NCBI GenBank assembly: GCA_035298965.1
Contig: DATGXO010000001.1
Span: 1 to 64,000, forward strand
DNA: 64,000 nt
Origin: CAJCBL01 sp035298965
GTDB lineage: Bacteria > Verrucomicrobiota > Verrucomicrobiia > Opitutales > Opitutaceae
Direction of reading: 5' to 3'
Position numbers and translations under genes: made by a program. The notes under the pieces were generated by a model. It had not been told where the DNA came from. It saw nothing but the letters and a program-made list of their open reading frames with translations, and made no database searches. Numbering within the stretch: the first letter of the stretch is position 1; every line of letters starts with the position of its first letter. Positions 34,088 to 43,239 of the stretch are shown here, piece after piece.

Positions 34088-35983
34088 ATGACTCAGCTTC
34101 TCGCTCTCGCCAGCCTCGGCGCGGCACTCGCTTCGGCCGCACCGGAAACCGCCACCTTCGACAGCGCCGGCGGCCTCACCGCGCTCGTCGATCAAGGCTG
34201 CACGCTCCCGCTCCACGCGCGCCTGGTCGCGGTTTTCGACGGCGGAGTGGAGGTCGAACTCCAGCCGCATGACCAACGCTCGCCGATCACCCGCGACGGG
34301 CTCGCGTTGCGCTGGGCGGGATCGATCACCGCGCCCAACGGCGCGAAATTCGAATACACCGCCGCCTGGGCGACGCAGCCCGCGCCGCGCGTTTCGCTCA
34401 CCGTCTCGCAATCGGGCGACCACCCGCTCCCGCTGCGCGGCATCGATTTCGTGGTCGATCTGCCGCGGGCCGAGTTTGTCGGCGGCAAAGTGGCGCCAGG
34501 CGGGATCGGTTTGCCGGAAACGAAGCCGGTCGACGCCACCTTTCTTCGCATCGTCGCAGCCACCCTGGAACTCGCCGATGCCCGAGAAACCCGCCGACTC
34601 GCGCTCACGCTCGACCGCCCGCGCGAGGTCTCGTTGACCGACCATTGGGCGGCCGACCAACGCAGCTATCGTCTGCGCATCGCGGTGCAGCCGGGGCCGC
34701 TCACGAAGGAGCCGGTCGCGTTCGCCGCCGCGTTCCGCCTCGATGCCGCGCGCGTGACCGCCCCCGTGGCGCACCTGCGCGTCGACCCCGCCGAGCGCTG
34801 GCAGCGCTTCGACGGCTTCGGCGCGAATCTCTGCTGGGCCGCCGACAACGCCGTCACGAAGTACACGCTCGAGCACCTGCGGCTCGCGTGGTCGCGGCAC
34901 GAGTTGAAGGCCATCCTGTGGGATCAGCAGCGCGCGCAACCCGGGCCGGTGCTCACCGATGACTTCGAACGCATCCGTCGCATCCATCAGGCGGGCGTGC
35001 CGTGGATCGTCAGTATCTGGCGGCTGCCGGAACGTTTCTACACCGATCCGAATCGCGTGCCCGCGGGCACGTTCGGGCGGAAGATCGCCGGCGAACGATG
35101 GCCCGAGCTGCTCGAGCTGATCGGCGGCTACCTCCAGCACCTGAAGACAAACTACGGTGCCGAACCGGACCTGATCTCTTTCAACGAACCCGATCTCGGC
35201 GTGAACGTCGGCCTCACGCCCGAGGAGCACCGCGAGGCCGTGAAACGCATCGGCGCGCACCTCGCGCAGCTCGGCTTCAAAACCAAGTTCCTCCTCGGCG
35301 ACACCGCCAATCCGCGCGACACGCACAAGTACGTGCTCGCGACGGCGGCCGATGCAGACGCGATGCGCCACGTGGGCGCCGTCTCGTTCCACAGCTGGGG
35401 CGGCGGCACGCCCGAGCAGTACCGCGCCTGGTCCGAGGTCGCCACGTGGCTCGGCCTGCCGCTCCTCGTGGGCGAGGCCGGCACCGATCCCGGTTCCTGG
35501 CGCAATAAGACCTTCGACAGCTACACGTACGGTATAGGCGAAGCGCGGCAGGCTTTCGAGTTCCTGCGCCACGCGCGCCCGCAGGCGTCGCTGTATTGGC
35601 AGTTCACGGCCGATTACGGTCTCGCCCGCGAGCGCGACGGAGGCGAGGTGGAAGCCACCGGCAGGCTGTGGCTGATGAAACACCTCACCGATCTCACGCC
35701 GCCGCACAGCGACGCGATCGCGACCGCGAGCGACCAGCGCGATGTACTCGTGAGCGCCTTCGCTCGCGAGGAGGAATTCGTCGTGCATGTGCTCAACGTC
35801 GGCCCGGCGACGACCGCGACGCTCACGGGGTTGCCCTCCGGAAACTGGCGCGCGGTGACGACGACGGAGACTGTCGGTTTCCAGGAAACGGCCGCGCTTA
35901 CCGCGCCGCCGGAGAGTCTCGCGTTGCCGGCGCGCAGCTTCGTGACGCTCGTGCGAGTTCCGGTTGCGCCGCCCGCGCGCTGA
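34088..35983 (+). CDS. Secreted GH30-like glycoside hydrolase
   Basis: 631 residues from the ATG at 34088, with a short signal peptide (MTQLLALASLGAALASAAPE). Residues ~1-230 form a beta-rich N-terminal domain without a recognised family. From about 235 a clan-A barrel begins with RFDGFGANLCW, as in GH30 enzymes. The likely acid/base Glu367 lies in SFNEPDLG and the nucleophile Glu463 in LLVGEAGT. The C-terminal beta-sandwich contains FVVHVLNVGP. GH30 includes beta-glucosylceramidases, xylanases and beta-1,6-glucanases; specificity is not readable. Confidence 0.82.
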   Translation: MTQLLALASLGAALASAAPETATFDSAGGLTALVDQGCTLPLHARLVAVFDGGVEVELQPHDQRSPITRDGLALRWAGSITAPNGAKFEYTAAWATQPAPRVSLTVSQSGDHPLPLRGIDFVVDLPRAEFVGGKVAPGGIGLPETKPVDATFLRIVAATLELADARETRRLALTLDRPREVSLTDHWAADQRSYRLRIAVQPGPLTKEPVAFAAAFRLDAARVTAPVAHLRVDPAERWQRFDGFGANLCWAADNAVTKYTLEHLRLAWSRHELKAILWDQQRAQPGPVLTDDFERIRRIHQAGVPWIVSIWRLPERFYTDPNRVPAGTFGRKIAGERWPELLELIGGYLQHLKTNYGAEPDLISFNEPDLGVNVGLTPEEHREAVKRIGAHLAQLGFKTKFLLGDTANPRDTHKYVLATAADADAMRHVGAVSFHSWGGGTPEQYRAWSEVATWLGLPLLVGEAGTDPGSWRNKTFDSYTYGIGEARQAFEFLRHARPQASLYWQFTADYGLARERDGGEVEATGRLWLMKHLTDLTPPHSDAIATASDQRDVLVSAFAREEEFVVHVLNVGPATTATLTGLPSGNWRAVTTTETVGFQETAALTAPPESLALPARSFVTLVRVPVAPPAR

Positions 35984-35998
35984 ACGCACAAAGTCGGC

Positions 35999-37186
35999 GT
36001 GCCGCCCGCGCTCACGACCATCGTCCATCTCGACGCCGACGCGTTCTTCGTCGCGTGCGAGCAGGCGCGCGATCCGTCGTTGCGGGGAAAGAAGTGCGCC
36101 GTCGGCGGGACGACGCGCGGCATCATCTCCTCGGCCAGCTACGAGGCGCGCGCGGCCGGCGTCTACACCCCGATGCCGACGACGAAGGCGCTGCAGGTCT
36201 GTCCGGATCTGGTGATGATCCCGCACACGTCCGGGCTCTACGGCCGCGTTTCGCACCGGATGTTCGACCTCTGCGAGACGCTCACGCCGTACGTCGAGCG
36301 GCGGTCGATCGATGAAGGCTATCTCGATCTCTCGCCGTGCGGTTTCCGCTCGCAGGCCCAGCTAGAGGAGCGTGTCCAATCGTTGAACGCAGCGATCGTG
36401 GCCGAACTCGGCATCTCGGTCTCGTGGGGGCTGGCGGCGAACAAGCTCGTCTCCGGCATCGCGAGCAAACTGCGCAAGCCGAAGGCGTTCGTCGTGGTGC
36501 CGCCCGGCGACGAGGCTACGTTTCTCGCGTCGCTCGCCGTCGGCAAACTGCCCGGGATCGGGGTGAAGACAGAGCCGCGCCTCGCCGCCGCGGGACTGCG
36601 CACGGTGGCGGATCTGCTCGCCGCGCCGGAGCCGGTGCTGCGGCGTTTCTTCGGCGACGGGTTTCCCGCGATCCTCGCGATGGCGCGCGGCGAGGACGAC
36701 TCGCGCGTCGAGACGGTCGAGTGGGAGGCGAAGAGCTACTCGCAACAGGAGACGTTTGCGCACGACATCGCCGACCCGGCGGAGATCGAGCGCGTGGCGA
36801 AGCGGATGATCGACGAGCTCGTGACGAAACTGCGCGAAGACGGGAAGGGCGCGCGCACGCTCACGGTGAAGATCCGCTATCCCGGCATGGAGGATGTATC
36901 CGCCGGGCACAGCCTGCCGCAGGCGAGCGACATGGAGACTGATTTCTATCCGCTGCTCGCGCCGCTGCTGCGCACAGCGTGGAAGCAGCGTCGGCCGCTG
37001 CGGCTCGTGTGCGTTCGCTTCTCGCAAGTGGAGGAGCCGGCGCGCCAGCTCGAGTTGTTCGAGGCGGGCGAGAAGGAGAAACGCCACAAGCTCGCCGCCG
37101 CGGTCGATGCGCTGAAACGCGCGCGCGGCGCCGATGTCGTCACCCGTGGGCACCAGCTCCGTGGCGACGGACGAAGCGGCGCGTAA
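35999..37186 (+). CDS. dinB: DNA polymerase IV (Y-family)
   Basis: 395 residues from a GTG at 35999. The palm motif HLDADAFFVACEQARDPSLR holds the first catalytic Asp. Catalytic Asp-Glu lie in RRSIDEGYLDLS. VSWGLAANKLVSGIASKLRK and the helix-hairpin-helix LPGIGVKTEPRLAAAG follow, and the little-finger domain runs to the end. Pol IV performs translesion synthesis. The C-terminus lacks an evident QLxLF clamp motif, but RQLELFEAGE near residue 355 is a plausible beta-clamp binder. It is 15 bp after the GH30-like gene. Confidence 0.93.
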   Translation: MPPALTTIVHLDADAFFVACEQARDPSLRGKKCAVGGTTRGIISSASYEARAAGVYTPMPTTKALQVCPDLVMIPHTSGLYGRVSHRMFDLCETLTPYVERRSIDEGYLDLSPCGFRSQAQLEERVQSLNAAIVAELGISVSWGLAANKLVSGIASKLRKPKAFVVVPPGDEATFLASLAVGKLPGIGVKTEPRLAAAGLRTVADLLAAPEPVLRRFFGDGFPAILAMARGEDDSRVETVEWEAKSYSQQETFAHDIADPAEIERVAKRMIDELVTKLREDGKGARTLTVKIRYPGMEDVSAGHSLPQASDMETDFYPLLAPLLRTAWKQRRPLRLVCVRFSQVEEPARQLELFEAGEKEKRHKLAAAVDALKRARGADVVTRGHQLRGDGRSGA

Positions 37187-37231
37187 CGCGCGCCGCCGAG
37201 GCTTCGGCGCTACTGGGCCGCGCGGGATCAG

Positions 37232-37960
37232 CTACAGGCTCATGCGCTCGCGGAAGATCTGTGCCTGGCGGCGCGAGAACTCGACCTCCTGGCCGCCTTG
37301 GAGCCGCACTTTGAGCCCGCGGCTGAACCATTCGCCGACCACCTCGATCATGCCGAGGTTCACGAGTTGCGAGCGGTTGGCGCGCATGAAGAGGCTCGTC
37401 GGCAGCCGCTCCTCGAGTGCGGTGAGCGTGCGTGGTTGCAGGGCGTTGTCGGTGCCGAAGTGGAGGCGCGTCTGGTTGCCCTCGGCCTCGATCAGGCGAA
37501 TCGAACGGACGGGTACGAACCAGCAGTGCTCGCCGGAGCGGAGGAAGACCTGGTCGTGCTCGCTGAGCGGCCCGTTGGGCGTGACGGTGGGCGCGGGCGG
37601 GCGTGTCGCGAGCCGGGCGCGGGCGCGGGCGAGCGCGGCCGCGAGGCGTTCCTCGCCGACGGGCTTGAGAAGGTAGTCGAGGGAGTTGAACTCGAACGCT
37701 CGCACGGCGTGCTCGCTGTGCGCGGTCGTGAAGACGACGAGCGGGTGCGGCGGCGGCAGCATTTCGAGCAGGTCGAAACCGGAGCCGCCGGGCATCTGCA
37801 CGTCGAGGAAGAGCACGTCGGGCCGATGCGTCGCGATGTGTTGGGCGGCTTCGTCGGCGTTGCCGGCCTCGCCGGCGATTTCGACATCAGGATGGTCGGC
37901 GAGGAGATTGCGGAGCTCGCGCCGCGCGGGGCGTTCGTCGTCGATGATCAGCGCTTTCAT
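37232..37960 (-). CDS. LytTR-family response regulator
   Basis: 242 residues. The receiver domain has DDE at 7-9, phospho-acceptor Asp53 in FLDVQMPGGSGFDLL, and KPVGEERL. The C-terminal LytTR DNA-binding domain (~140-240) has SGEHCWFVPVRSIRLIEAEG, LPTSLFMRANRSQLVNLGMI and a Gln-rich end. Its start overlaps the kinase gene stop by 4 bp (ATGA), so they form a translationally coupled pair. Targets are unknown. Confidence 0.95.
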   Translation of the reverse strand: MKALIIDDERPARRELRNLLADHPDVEIAGEAGNADEAAQHIATHRPDVLFLDVQMPGGSGFDLLEMLPPPHPLVVFTTAHSEHAVRAFEFNSLDYLLKPVGEERLAAALARARARLATRPPAPTVTPNGPLSEHDQVFLRSGEHCWFVPVRSIRLIEAEGNQTRLHFGTDNALQPRTLTALEERLPTSLFMRANRSQLVNLGMIEVVGEWFSRGLKVRLQGGQEVEFSRRQAQIFRERMSL

Positions 37961-39066
37961 GCGGCGGCGGGGAGCGAGAGCTCGGCCGTGACGGTCTCGG
38001 GCTCGGATTGGGTGAGGGTGAGGTGCGCGTCGGCGCCGTAGAGGTGGCCGAGGCGGTTGATCGTATTGCGGAGGCCGATGCCGGTGGAACCGGAGTCGAC
38101 GGCGATGCGGCCGGGGTTGCTGACGCGCAGGTCGATGCGGCCCGCGCGGGCGGCGGCGGTGATGCGGATCTCGCCGCCCTCGGGCCGGGCGCCGACGCCG
38201 AATTTCACGGCGTTCTCGACGAGGGTCTGCAACGCGAATGGCGGAATGCGGCAATCGAGGAGCGTAGGCTCAACTTCGCGGCTGACGCGCAACCGTTCCT
38301 CGAAACGAAGCCGCTCGAGCGCGAGGTAGGCGTCGACTGTCTCGAGTTCGCGCCGGAGCGGAATGGTCTCGCTGGCGGTGACGGTGAGCGCGGAGCGGAG
38401 GAGATCGGAGAGCCGCGAGATCGCTTCGCGCGGCTCCTTTTGCTCGCGCGGGATGAGCGCGCGCAGGGTGTTGAGGGAGTTGAAGAGGAAGTGCGGATTG
38501 ATCTGCGCGCGGATGGCGATCAGCTCGGCCTCCTGCGCGGCGGCGGCGGACCGAAGACCGGCGATCTCGGCGGCGTGCAAGCCGCGGAGGAACATCGAGC
38601 CGGTGTACGCCGCCAGCCAGAAGGCGCCGTGGGTGGAGCCGTTGTAGGCGAACGCGTAGGCGTAGCGCAGCAGCGCCGTGGTACTCGCGTCGGCGAGGTG
38701 GCCGAATGCGTACGAGAGCCCGAGGCCGATCGCCATCGTGACCGCGCCGCACATCAACACGCCTAGGCCGGTGGCGAGCAAGAGCGCGTACGCGGATCGC
38801 GCACGTTGCCGCAACAGCAGCAACAGGGAGCGAGCCACGTGCGTGCCCGCGATCATCTCCGCGCCGAAAGCGAGGGCTGACAAGACGTTGAAGCCGGTGA
38901 CCACCTCGTTTGCGACAGCGGCGGAGACCACATCGAGTCCAGCCACGAAGACCAGCCAGAGGCCGATCTGAAACAACCAATAGTTACGGGAGCCGAGCCA
39001 GAGATGGACTCGCGTACGCGGCTCGGCGGGAAGCGTCAGCGAGGTGAATTTGCCTAGGGGAGACAT
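37957..39066 (-). CDS. LytS/YehU-type sensor histidine kinase
   Basis: 369 residues from the ATG at 39066; an upstream in-frame ATG at 39108 would add 14 residues. Four to five membrane helices (~30-165) are followed by the His_kinase domain with His192 in AQINPHFLFNSLNTLRALIP, and a HATPase with FALQTLVENAVKFGVG and STGIGLRNTINRL. This family pairs with LytTR regulators, and one is encoded immediately downstream with a 4-bp overlap. There is no separate sensor domain, so the signal probably acts at the membrane segments. Confidence 0.92.
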   Translation of the reverse strand: MSPLGKFTSLTLPAEPRTRVHLWLGSRNYWLFQIGLWLVFVAGLDVVSAAVANEVVTGFNVLSALAFGAEMIAGTHVARSLLLLLRQRARSAYALLLATGLGVLMCGAVTMAIGLGLSYAFGHLADASTTALLRYAYAFAYNGSTHGAFWLAAYTGSMFLRGLHAAEIAGLRSAAAAQEAELIAIRAQINPHFLFNSLNTLRALIPREQKEPREAISRLSDLLRSALTVTASETIPLRRELETVDAYLALERLRFEERLRVSREVEPTLLDCRIPPFALQTLVENAVKFGVGARPEGGEIRITAAARAGRIDLRVSNPGRIAVDSGSTGIGLRNTINRLGHLYGADAHLTLTQSEPETVTAELSLPAAA

Positions 39067-39271
39067 GGCGCAATTGGCTGTCGTGCCAGACACGGACGGC
39101 AGCGGCAAGTGCGGCGGCGCCGGCCGTGACCGGGCTGTCCCGTGTCGAGTGGATGCGAGCCGAGGGCGGAGGTTGAGAGGCGCTGCGTGGACACGCGCGC
39201 GGCGGAGCTCGCGGTGCAGCGAAAGTCCGCCACTCGTCTCTCGATCGTCGGCCCTCGACCGAAGCGGCGGT

Positions 39272-40084
39272 TCAGCTCGCGAAGAACGGATTGTGCGCCA
39301 ACTCCTCGCCGACCGTCGTGAGTGGGCCGTGGCCGCAGGCGAGCACCGTGGCGGGCGGGAGCCGGAGGAGCTTCTCGACGTTGTTTTTCCAAGCCGCCTC
39401 GTACGACTCCATCCCGCCGCCCATCGACGAGGCGAAGAGCGAATCGCCCACGACCGCGAGCGGGTGGGCGAGGCCGTCGATCACGTAGCTCGCACCGCCG
39501 GGCGAGTGGCCCCAGGTGGAAAGTGCGCGCACGCGCAAAGCCCCAAGCTCATGGACGGATCCGTCGGCGAACGTCCGGCTGCCGGCGAGCGGTTCGCGTT
39601 CGGATGTCCACACCGGGACCTGGTGGTGACGGAGCACCGCGGGCAGATCGGCGATGTGGTCGCGGTGCGTGTGGGTGAGGAAGATCGCCTCGAGCCCGAG
39701 ATGGCGTTTTTCGATCTCCGCAAGCAGCGGCTGGGCGGAGGCGCCGGTATCGAACAACGCGGCACGGCGCGAAGAGGGATCCCACACGAGGTACGCGTTC
39801 ACCGTCATGTCGCCGAACGGAGTCGTCGCCATCGCAAACCCGTCGGGAAACGCGACCGGGCGCGGCTGCCACGCGCCGCGCCGCAGCGCGACTAGCGCGT
39901 CGGCGTGGAGTCGGAGGCAGGGCGCGATCGCGCGCAGCGTGGCTTCGTCGCCCTTGTCCTTGCGCGCGAGCTGCACCGCTTCGGGCGTCACGCCGGCGCG
40001 GCGGGCGAGGCCGGTATCACCGAGATTGTGCCCGCGCATGGCCTTGCTGATCACGTCGCCGGAGTTGTCTTCGAGCGGAAGCAT
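39272..40084 (-). CDS. Metallo-beta-lactamase-fold hydrolase with N-terminal helix-turn-helix-like domain
   Basis: 270 residues from the ATG at 40084. The first ~70 residues look like an XRE-type HTH: VISKAMRGHNLGDTGLARRA, then VTPEAVQLARKDKGD. The rest is an MBL fold with the metal motif THTHRDHI, GHSPGG and VVGDSLF, ending ACGHGPLTTVGEELAHN. The MBL half resembles glyoxalase-II-like thioesterases. Fusion with a DNA-binding-like domain is unusual; whether it binds DNA is unknown. It does not overlap its neighbours. Confidence 0.85.
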   Translation of the reverse strand: MLPLEDNSGDVISKAMRGHNLGDTGLARRAGVTPEAVQLARKDKGDEATLRAIAPCLRLHADALVALRRGAWQPRPVAFPDGFAMATTPFGDMTVNAYLVWDPSSRRAALFDTGASAQPLLAEIEKRHLGLEAIFLTHTHRDHIADLPAVLRHHQVPVWTSEREPLAGSRTFADGSVHELGALRVRALSTWGHSPGGASYVIDGLAHPLAVVGDSLFASSMGGGMESYEAAWKNNVEKLLRLPPATVLACGHGPLTTVGEELAHNPFFAS

Positions 40085-40154
40085 GCGGCGAGGAAACGGG
40101 GAAGGGCGAGCGACGCCAGCGCGAAGCCGGCGTCCGTCCGGACCTGCGCAGCTC

Positions 40155-40523
40155 TCAGATCCACCGGTTGCGCTGCCGCGCCACGATCCGGTAGACGCGT
40201 TCGCGCAGTGCACGCGGAACGATCACAAGCATCGCGGAGAACCATGCCCAAGGCGGTGCGAGCCGGCGGCCGAGGCGAAGCACGGCATCGGAGCCGCGGG
40301 CGACGCGCGGGCCTTCGACCACGCGCAACGCTGAGAGATCGTCCGGCGACTCGCCGCGGCGGGCGAGCAAGGCGCGGGCTTCGGGCGCTTGCAGCGGCCA
40401 GAATTCGAGGCGGCGGAGTCGATCGCGTTGTTGGGCGAAGCGGATCAACCCGCGGCAGAACGCACAGTCGCCGTCGAAGAGCACGACAGCGTGTTGCTCG
40501 CGGTTGGCGGGTCGGGAAGGCAC
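40155..40523 (-). CDS. DCC-family thiol-disulfide oxidoreductase
   Basis: 122 residues from a GTG at 40523; a TTG at 40556 is an alternative. The DCC motif is present: VVLFDGDCAFCRGLIRFAQQ, with DxxCxxC where the CAFC pair is redox-active. LRVVEG and the GSDAVLRLGRRL segment follow, as in DUF393 proteins. Substrates of this family are unknown. It is divergent from the MBL gene at 40619 with about 95 bp between starts. Confidence 0.85.
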   Translation of the reverse strand: MPSRPANREQHAVVLFDGDCAFCRGLIRFAQQRDRLRRLEFWPLQAPEARALLARRGESPDDLSALRVVEGPRVARGSDAVLRLGRRLAPPWAWFSAMLVIVPRALRERVYRIVARQRNRWI

Positions 40524-40618
40524 GCGGGACCGTAGCGCTGCGGCGCGTTCCTGCAATCGCCGCGCGCTGCCGGATTCTGGGGTTGCCGGAGCCGGGGCGC
40601 GCTCGCATTCACGCTGCG

Positions 40619-41251
40619 ATGGAAATCCAGGCCCTGTCCGCCGGCCCGATCGGCACCAACGCCTACCTGCTCACCGACGCCGCGCGCAGCGAAGCGGTGC
40701 TCGTCGACGCGCCGCACGACGTGTGGCCGGAGGTGCAGCAGTTGTTGCGCAAGAACGGCTGCAAACTCGTCGCGTTGCTCGTCACGCACGGCCACTGGGA
40801 TCACACCGGCGACGCGGCGCGCGTACAGCGCACCGGCGTGCCGCTCTACGCGCACGAGGAGGATCGACTCTTCATCGAGACGCCGGAGGTGATGGAGATG
40901 TTCGCGATCCCCGGTCTGCGACTCGAAGCGGCGAAGATCGACCGCGCGGTGCAGCAGGGCGACACGTTCGAGTTGCTCGGCGAAACGGTGGAGGTGCGCC
41001 ACGTGCCGGGACACTGCCCGGGTAACGTGTTGTTCTACTTCCAGAAAACGGGCGCTGCGTTTGTCGGTGATGCGATTTTCGCCGGCAGCATCGGCCGCAC
41101 GGACCTGCCGCGGGGCGGCTTCGAGATGCTCGAGCGCTCGATCAAGACGCAGATCTACACGCTGCCGGAGGACACCGCGCTCTATCCCGGCCACGGACCG
41201 GAGACGGATGTCGCCACCGAGAAGGCGACGAATCCTTACGTGCGGGGCTGA
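40619..41251 (+). CDS. Glyoxalase-II-like metallo-beta-lactamase-fold hydrolase
   Basis: 210 residues from the ATG at 40619. It shows GPIGTNAYLL, the metal site VTHGHWDHTGD, HVPGHCPGNVLFYF, FVGDAIFAGSIGRTDLP and the closing LYPGHGPETDVATEKATNP. The length and motifs fit the small hydroxyacylglutathione-hydrolase-like (YcbL) group, which hydrolyses thioesters using two metal ions. It is followed by ribD after 3 bp. Confidence 0.92.
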   Translation: MEIQALSAGPIGTNAYLLTDAARSEAVLVDAPHDVWPEVQQLLRKNGCKLVALLVTHGHWDHTGDAARVQRTGVPLYAHEEDRLFIETPEVMEMFAIPGLRLEAAKIDRAVQQGDTFELLGETVEVRHVPGHCPGNVLFYFQKTGAAFVGDAIFAGSIGRTDLPRGGFEMLERSIKTQIYTLPEDTALYPGHGPETDVATEKATNPYVRG

Positions 41252-41254
41252 CCG

Positions 41255-42466
41255 ATGAGCGCACCGATTGCCAATTTCCACGAGGCGTTCATGCGGCGCG
41301 CACTCGAGCTCGCCCGCCGCGCCTGGGGCGCCACACACCCGAATCCGATGGTGGGCGCACTCATCGTGGAGGACGGTGCGATCGTCGCTGAGGGCTTCCA
41401 CGCGAAGGCCGGCGAACCGCATGCGGAGATCATGGCGCTGCGCGCGCTCGGTCGGAAACCGGCCGCGGACGCGACGCTGTACGTGACGCTCGAGCCGTGC
41501 TGCACGCACGGCCGCACGCCGCCCTGCACCGACGCCATCGTGGCGGCGGGACTGAAGCGCGTGGTCGTCGGCGCGACCGATCCGAATCCCGCGCACGCCG
41601 GGCACGGCTTCGAGGTGCTGCGCGCGGCGGGCGTGGAGGTGATCACCGGGGTGCTGGCCGAGGATTGCGCCGACCTGAATCTGATTTTCAACCACTGGAT
41701 CGTGCGCCAGCGCCCGCTGCTCGCGGCGAAGGTGGCGACGACGATCGACGGCCGGATCGCGTGCCGCACGGGTGAGTCGAAGTGGATCACCGGCGAACTT
41801 GCCCGCGCCGACGTGATGCGCTGGCGGCGGTTGTTTCCCGCGATCGCAGTGGGCGCGGGGACGGTGGCGAGCGACGATCCGCAACTCACGGCGCGTTCCT
41901 CCGAGGGCGAGTGGTGCCCGTGGCGCTTCGTCTTCGACGCCGCGCTGAGCACGACGACGCTCAATCCGCTGCCGCGCCTCTTCACCGACGACAACCGCGG
42001 GCGCACGATTATCGTCACGAGCGATCGGCAGCACTCGGTCGTGGTGCGCAAGCTGGAGCAACTCGGCGTGCGGGTGTGGCTCCTGCCCGTGGCCGACGGC
42101 GCGGTTGATAGCGACGCGTTCAAGGAACGCTGCGCGCGCGAGGGAATTGCCGGTGTGATGGTCGAGGGTGGTTCGCGGCTGTTGAGCGCGCTGCTCCAGC
42201 GGCGCGCGCTCGACTACCTCCTGTCGTACCGCGCGCCGCGATTGTTCGCCGATGCGGCGTCGATTCCCGTCGCGACCGGTTTGCGCGTGGAGATGCCGAC
42301 GGTGGGGCTGCAACTCGCGGAGGTGCGGCACGCGGTGTTCGGCGACGACCAGCTGATGCGCGGCCGAATCGTTTACCCGGAGAATTTGGAAATCGAGCCC
42401 GCGCCGGGTGGCGAAAGCGACGAAACCGGCCATGGTCACCATCACTGTGGCTGCGATCATGACTGA
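41255..42466 (+). CDS. ribD: Bifunctional riboflavin biosynthesis deaminase/reductase RibD
   Basis: 403 residues. The N-terminal deaminase (~1-150) has THPNPMVGALIVEDG, the zinc site HAEIMAL and CCTHGRTPPC. The C-terminal reductase (~155-375) has KVATTIDGRIACRTGESKWI and MVEGGSRLLSALLQ. It performs two steps from the GTP-derived pyrimidine to the riboflavin precursor. The tail is odd: HGHHHCGCDHD, a metal-binding-like end encoded where the gene overlaps the next by 8 bp. Confidence 0.95.
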   Translation: MSAPIANFHEAFMRRALELARRAWGATHPNPMVGALIVEDGAIVAEGFHAKAGEPHAEIMALRALGRKPAADATLYVTLEPCCTHGRTPPCTDAIVAAGLKRVVVGATDPNPAHAGHGFEVLRAAGVEVITGVLAEDCADLNLIFNHWIVRQRPLLAAKVATTIDGRIACRTGESKWITGELARADVMRWRRLFPAIAVGAGTVASDDPQLTARSSEGEWCPWRFVFDAALSTTTLNPLPRLFTDDNRGRTIIVTSDRQHSVVVRKLEQLGVRVWLLPVADGAVDSDAFKERCAREGIAGVMVEGGSRLLSALLQRRALDYLLSYRAPRLFADAASIPVATGLRVEMPTVGLQLAEVRHAVFGDDQLMRGRIVYPENLEIEPAPGGESDETGHGHHHCGCDHD

Positions 42467-43076
42467 CCTCGTCGAAATCTTCTTCGCGACCGGCAATGCC
42501 CACAAGGTCGCCGAGATGCAGGTTCTCGCCAACGACTCGAAATTGCCCGTGCGGCTGCGCTCAGCGAAGGAGGCCGGGGGGATGCCGACGGTGGCGGAGG
42601 ACACCGGCACCTTCCTCGGCAATGCGCGGCAGAAAGCCCGTGCGTTGCGAGCGCAGTTGAACAACCATTCCTGGATCTTGGCGGACGACAGCGGCCTGTG
42701 TGTCGATGCGCTCGGCGGCGAACCCGGCGTGGAGTCGGCGAACTACGCCGGTCCCGCGGCGACCAGCGCGGCGAACCTCGCGAAGCTGCTCGGCAAACTG
42801 CAGGGCGTGCCGCGGGAACGACGCTTGGCGCATTTCACCTGCGTGCTGTTCGTGATCGATCCGAGCGGCAAGGAACACAATTTCATCGGGCGTTGCGACG
42901 GGCGTCTGCTCGAGCGCGAACGTGGCGGCGCTGGTTTTGGCTACGATCCGATTTTCGTGCCCGAGGAGAGCCACCTCACGTTTGCCGAACTCGGCGAGGC
43001 GGTGAAGAACGGCCTGAGCCACCGCGCGCGCGCTTGGGCGAAGTTCGCGGAGTGGTGGCGCACGCAGACGGCGTGA
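42459..43076 (+). CDS. rdgB: XTP/dITP pyrophosphatase (RdgB/HAM1 family)
   Basis: 205 residues from the ATG at 42459, overlapping ribD by 8 bp. Family motifs are VEIFFATGNAHKVAEMQ, ARQKARAL, WILADDSGLCVDALGG, PGVESANYAG, GGAGFGYDPIFVPEE and TFAELGEAVKNGLSHRARA. It removes non-canonical purine nucleotides (ITP, XTP) from the pool. The overlap with ribD suggests translational coupling. Confidence 0.95.
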   Translation: MTDLVEIFFATGNAHKVAEMQVLANDSKLPVRLRSAKEAGGMPTVAEDTGTFLGNARQKARALRAQLNNHSWILADDSGLCVDALGGEPGVESANYAGPAATSAANLAKLLGKLQGVPRERRLAHFTCVLFVIDPSGKEHNFIGRCDGRLLERERGGAGFGYDPIFVPEESHLTFAELGEAVKNGLSHRARAWAKFAEWWRTQTA

Positions 43077-43095
43077 TCCGGTGGTGACGGGCGGA

Positions 43096-43167
43096 ATGGT
43101 GGGGCGGGCTTTCCCCCCGCCATTCCGATCGATGCCGAACTGGTGGGCGTGAAGCCCACCCCACCAT
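43096..43167. repeat. Palindromic repeat, copy 1 (REP-like)
   Basis: The ends ATGGTGGGGCGGGCTT and AAGCCCACCCCACCAT are inverted with one mismatch. Two small hairpins lie inside: one around CGGGCTTTCCCCCCG and one GTGGGC-GTGAA-GCCCAC. The central TTCCGATC and overall layout match the element at 45440-45503, so both belong to one family. Confidence 0.7.
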
Positions 43168-43239
43168 CAGACCGAACCGGGCGACCGAGCGGTTTCGTTG
43201 TCGTTTCCCTCATTGCCACCGCGGAACGGAGCGCGTGCG

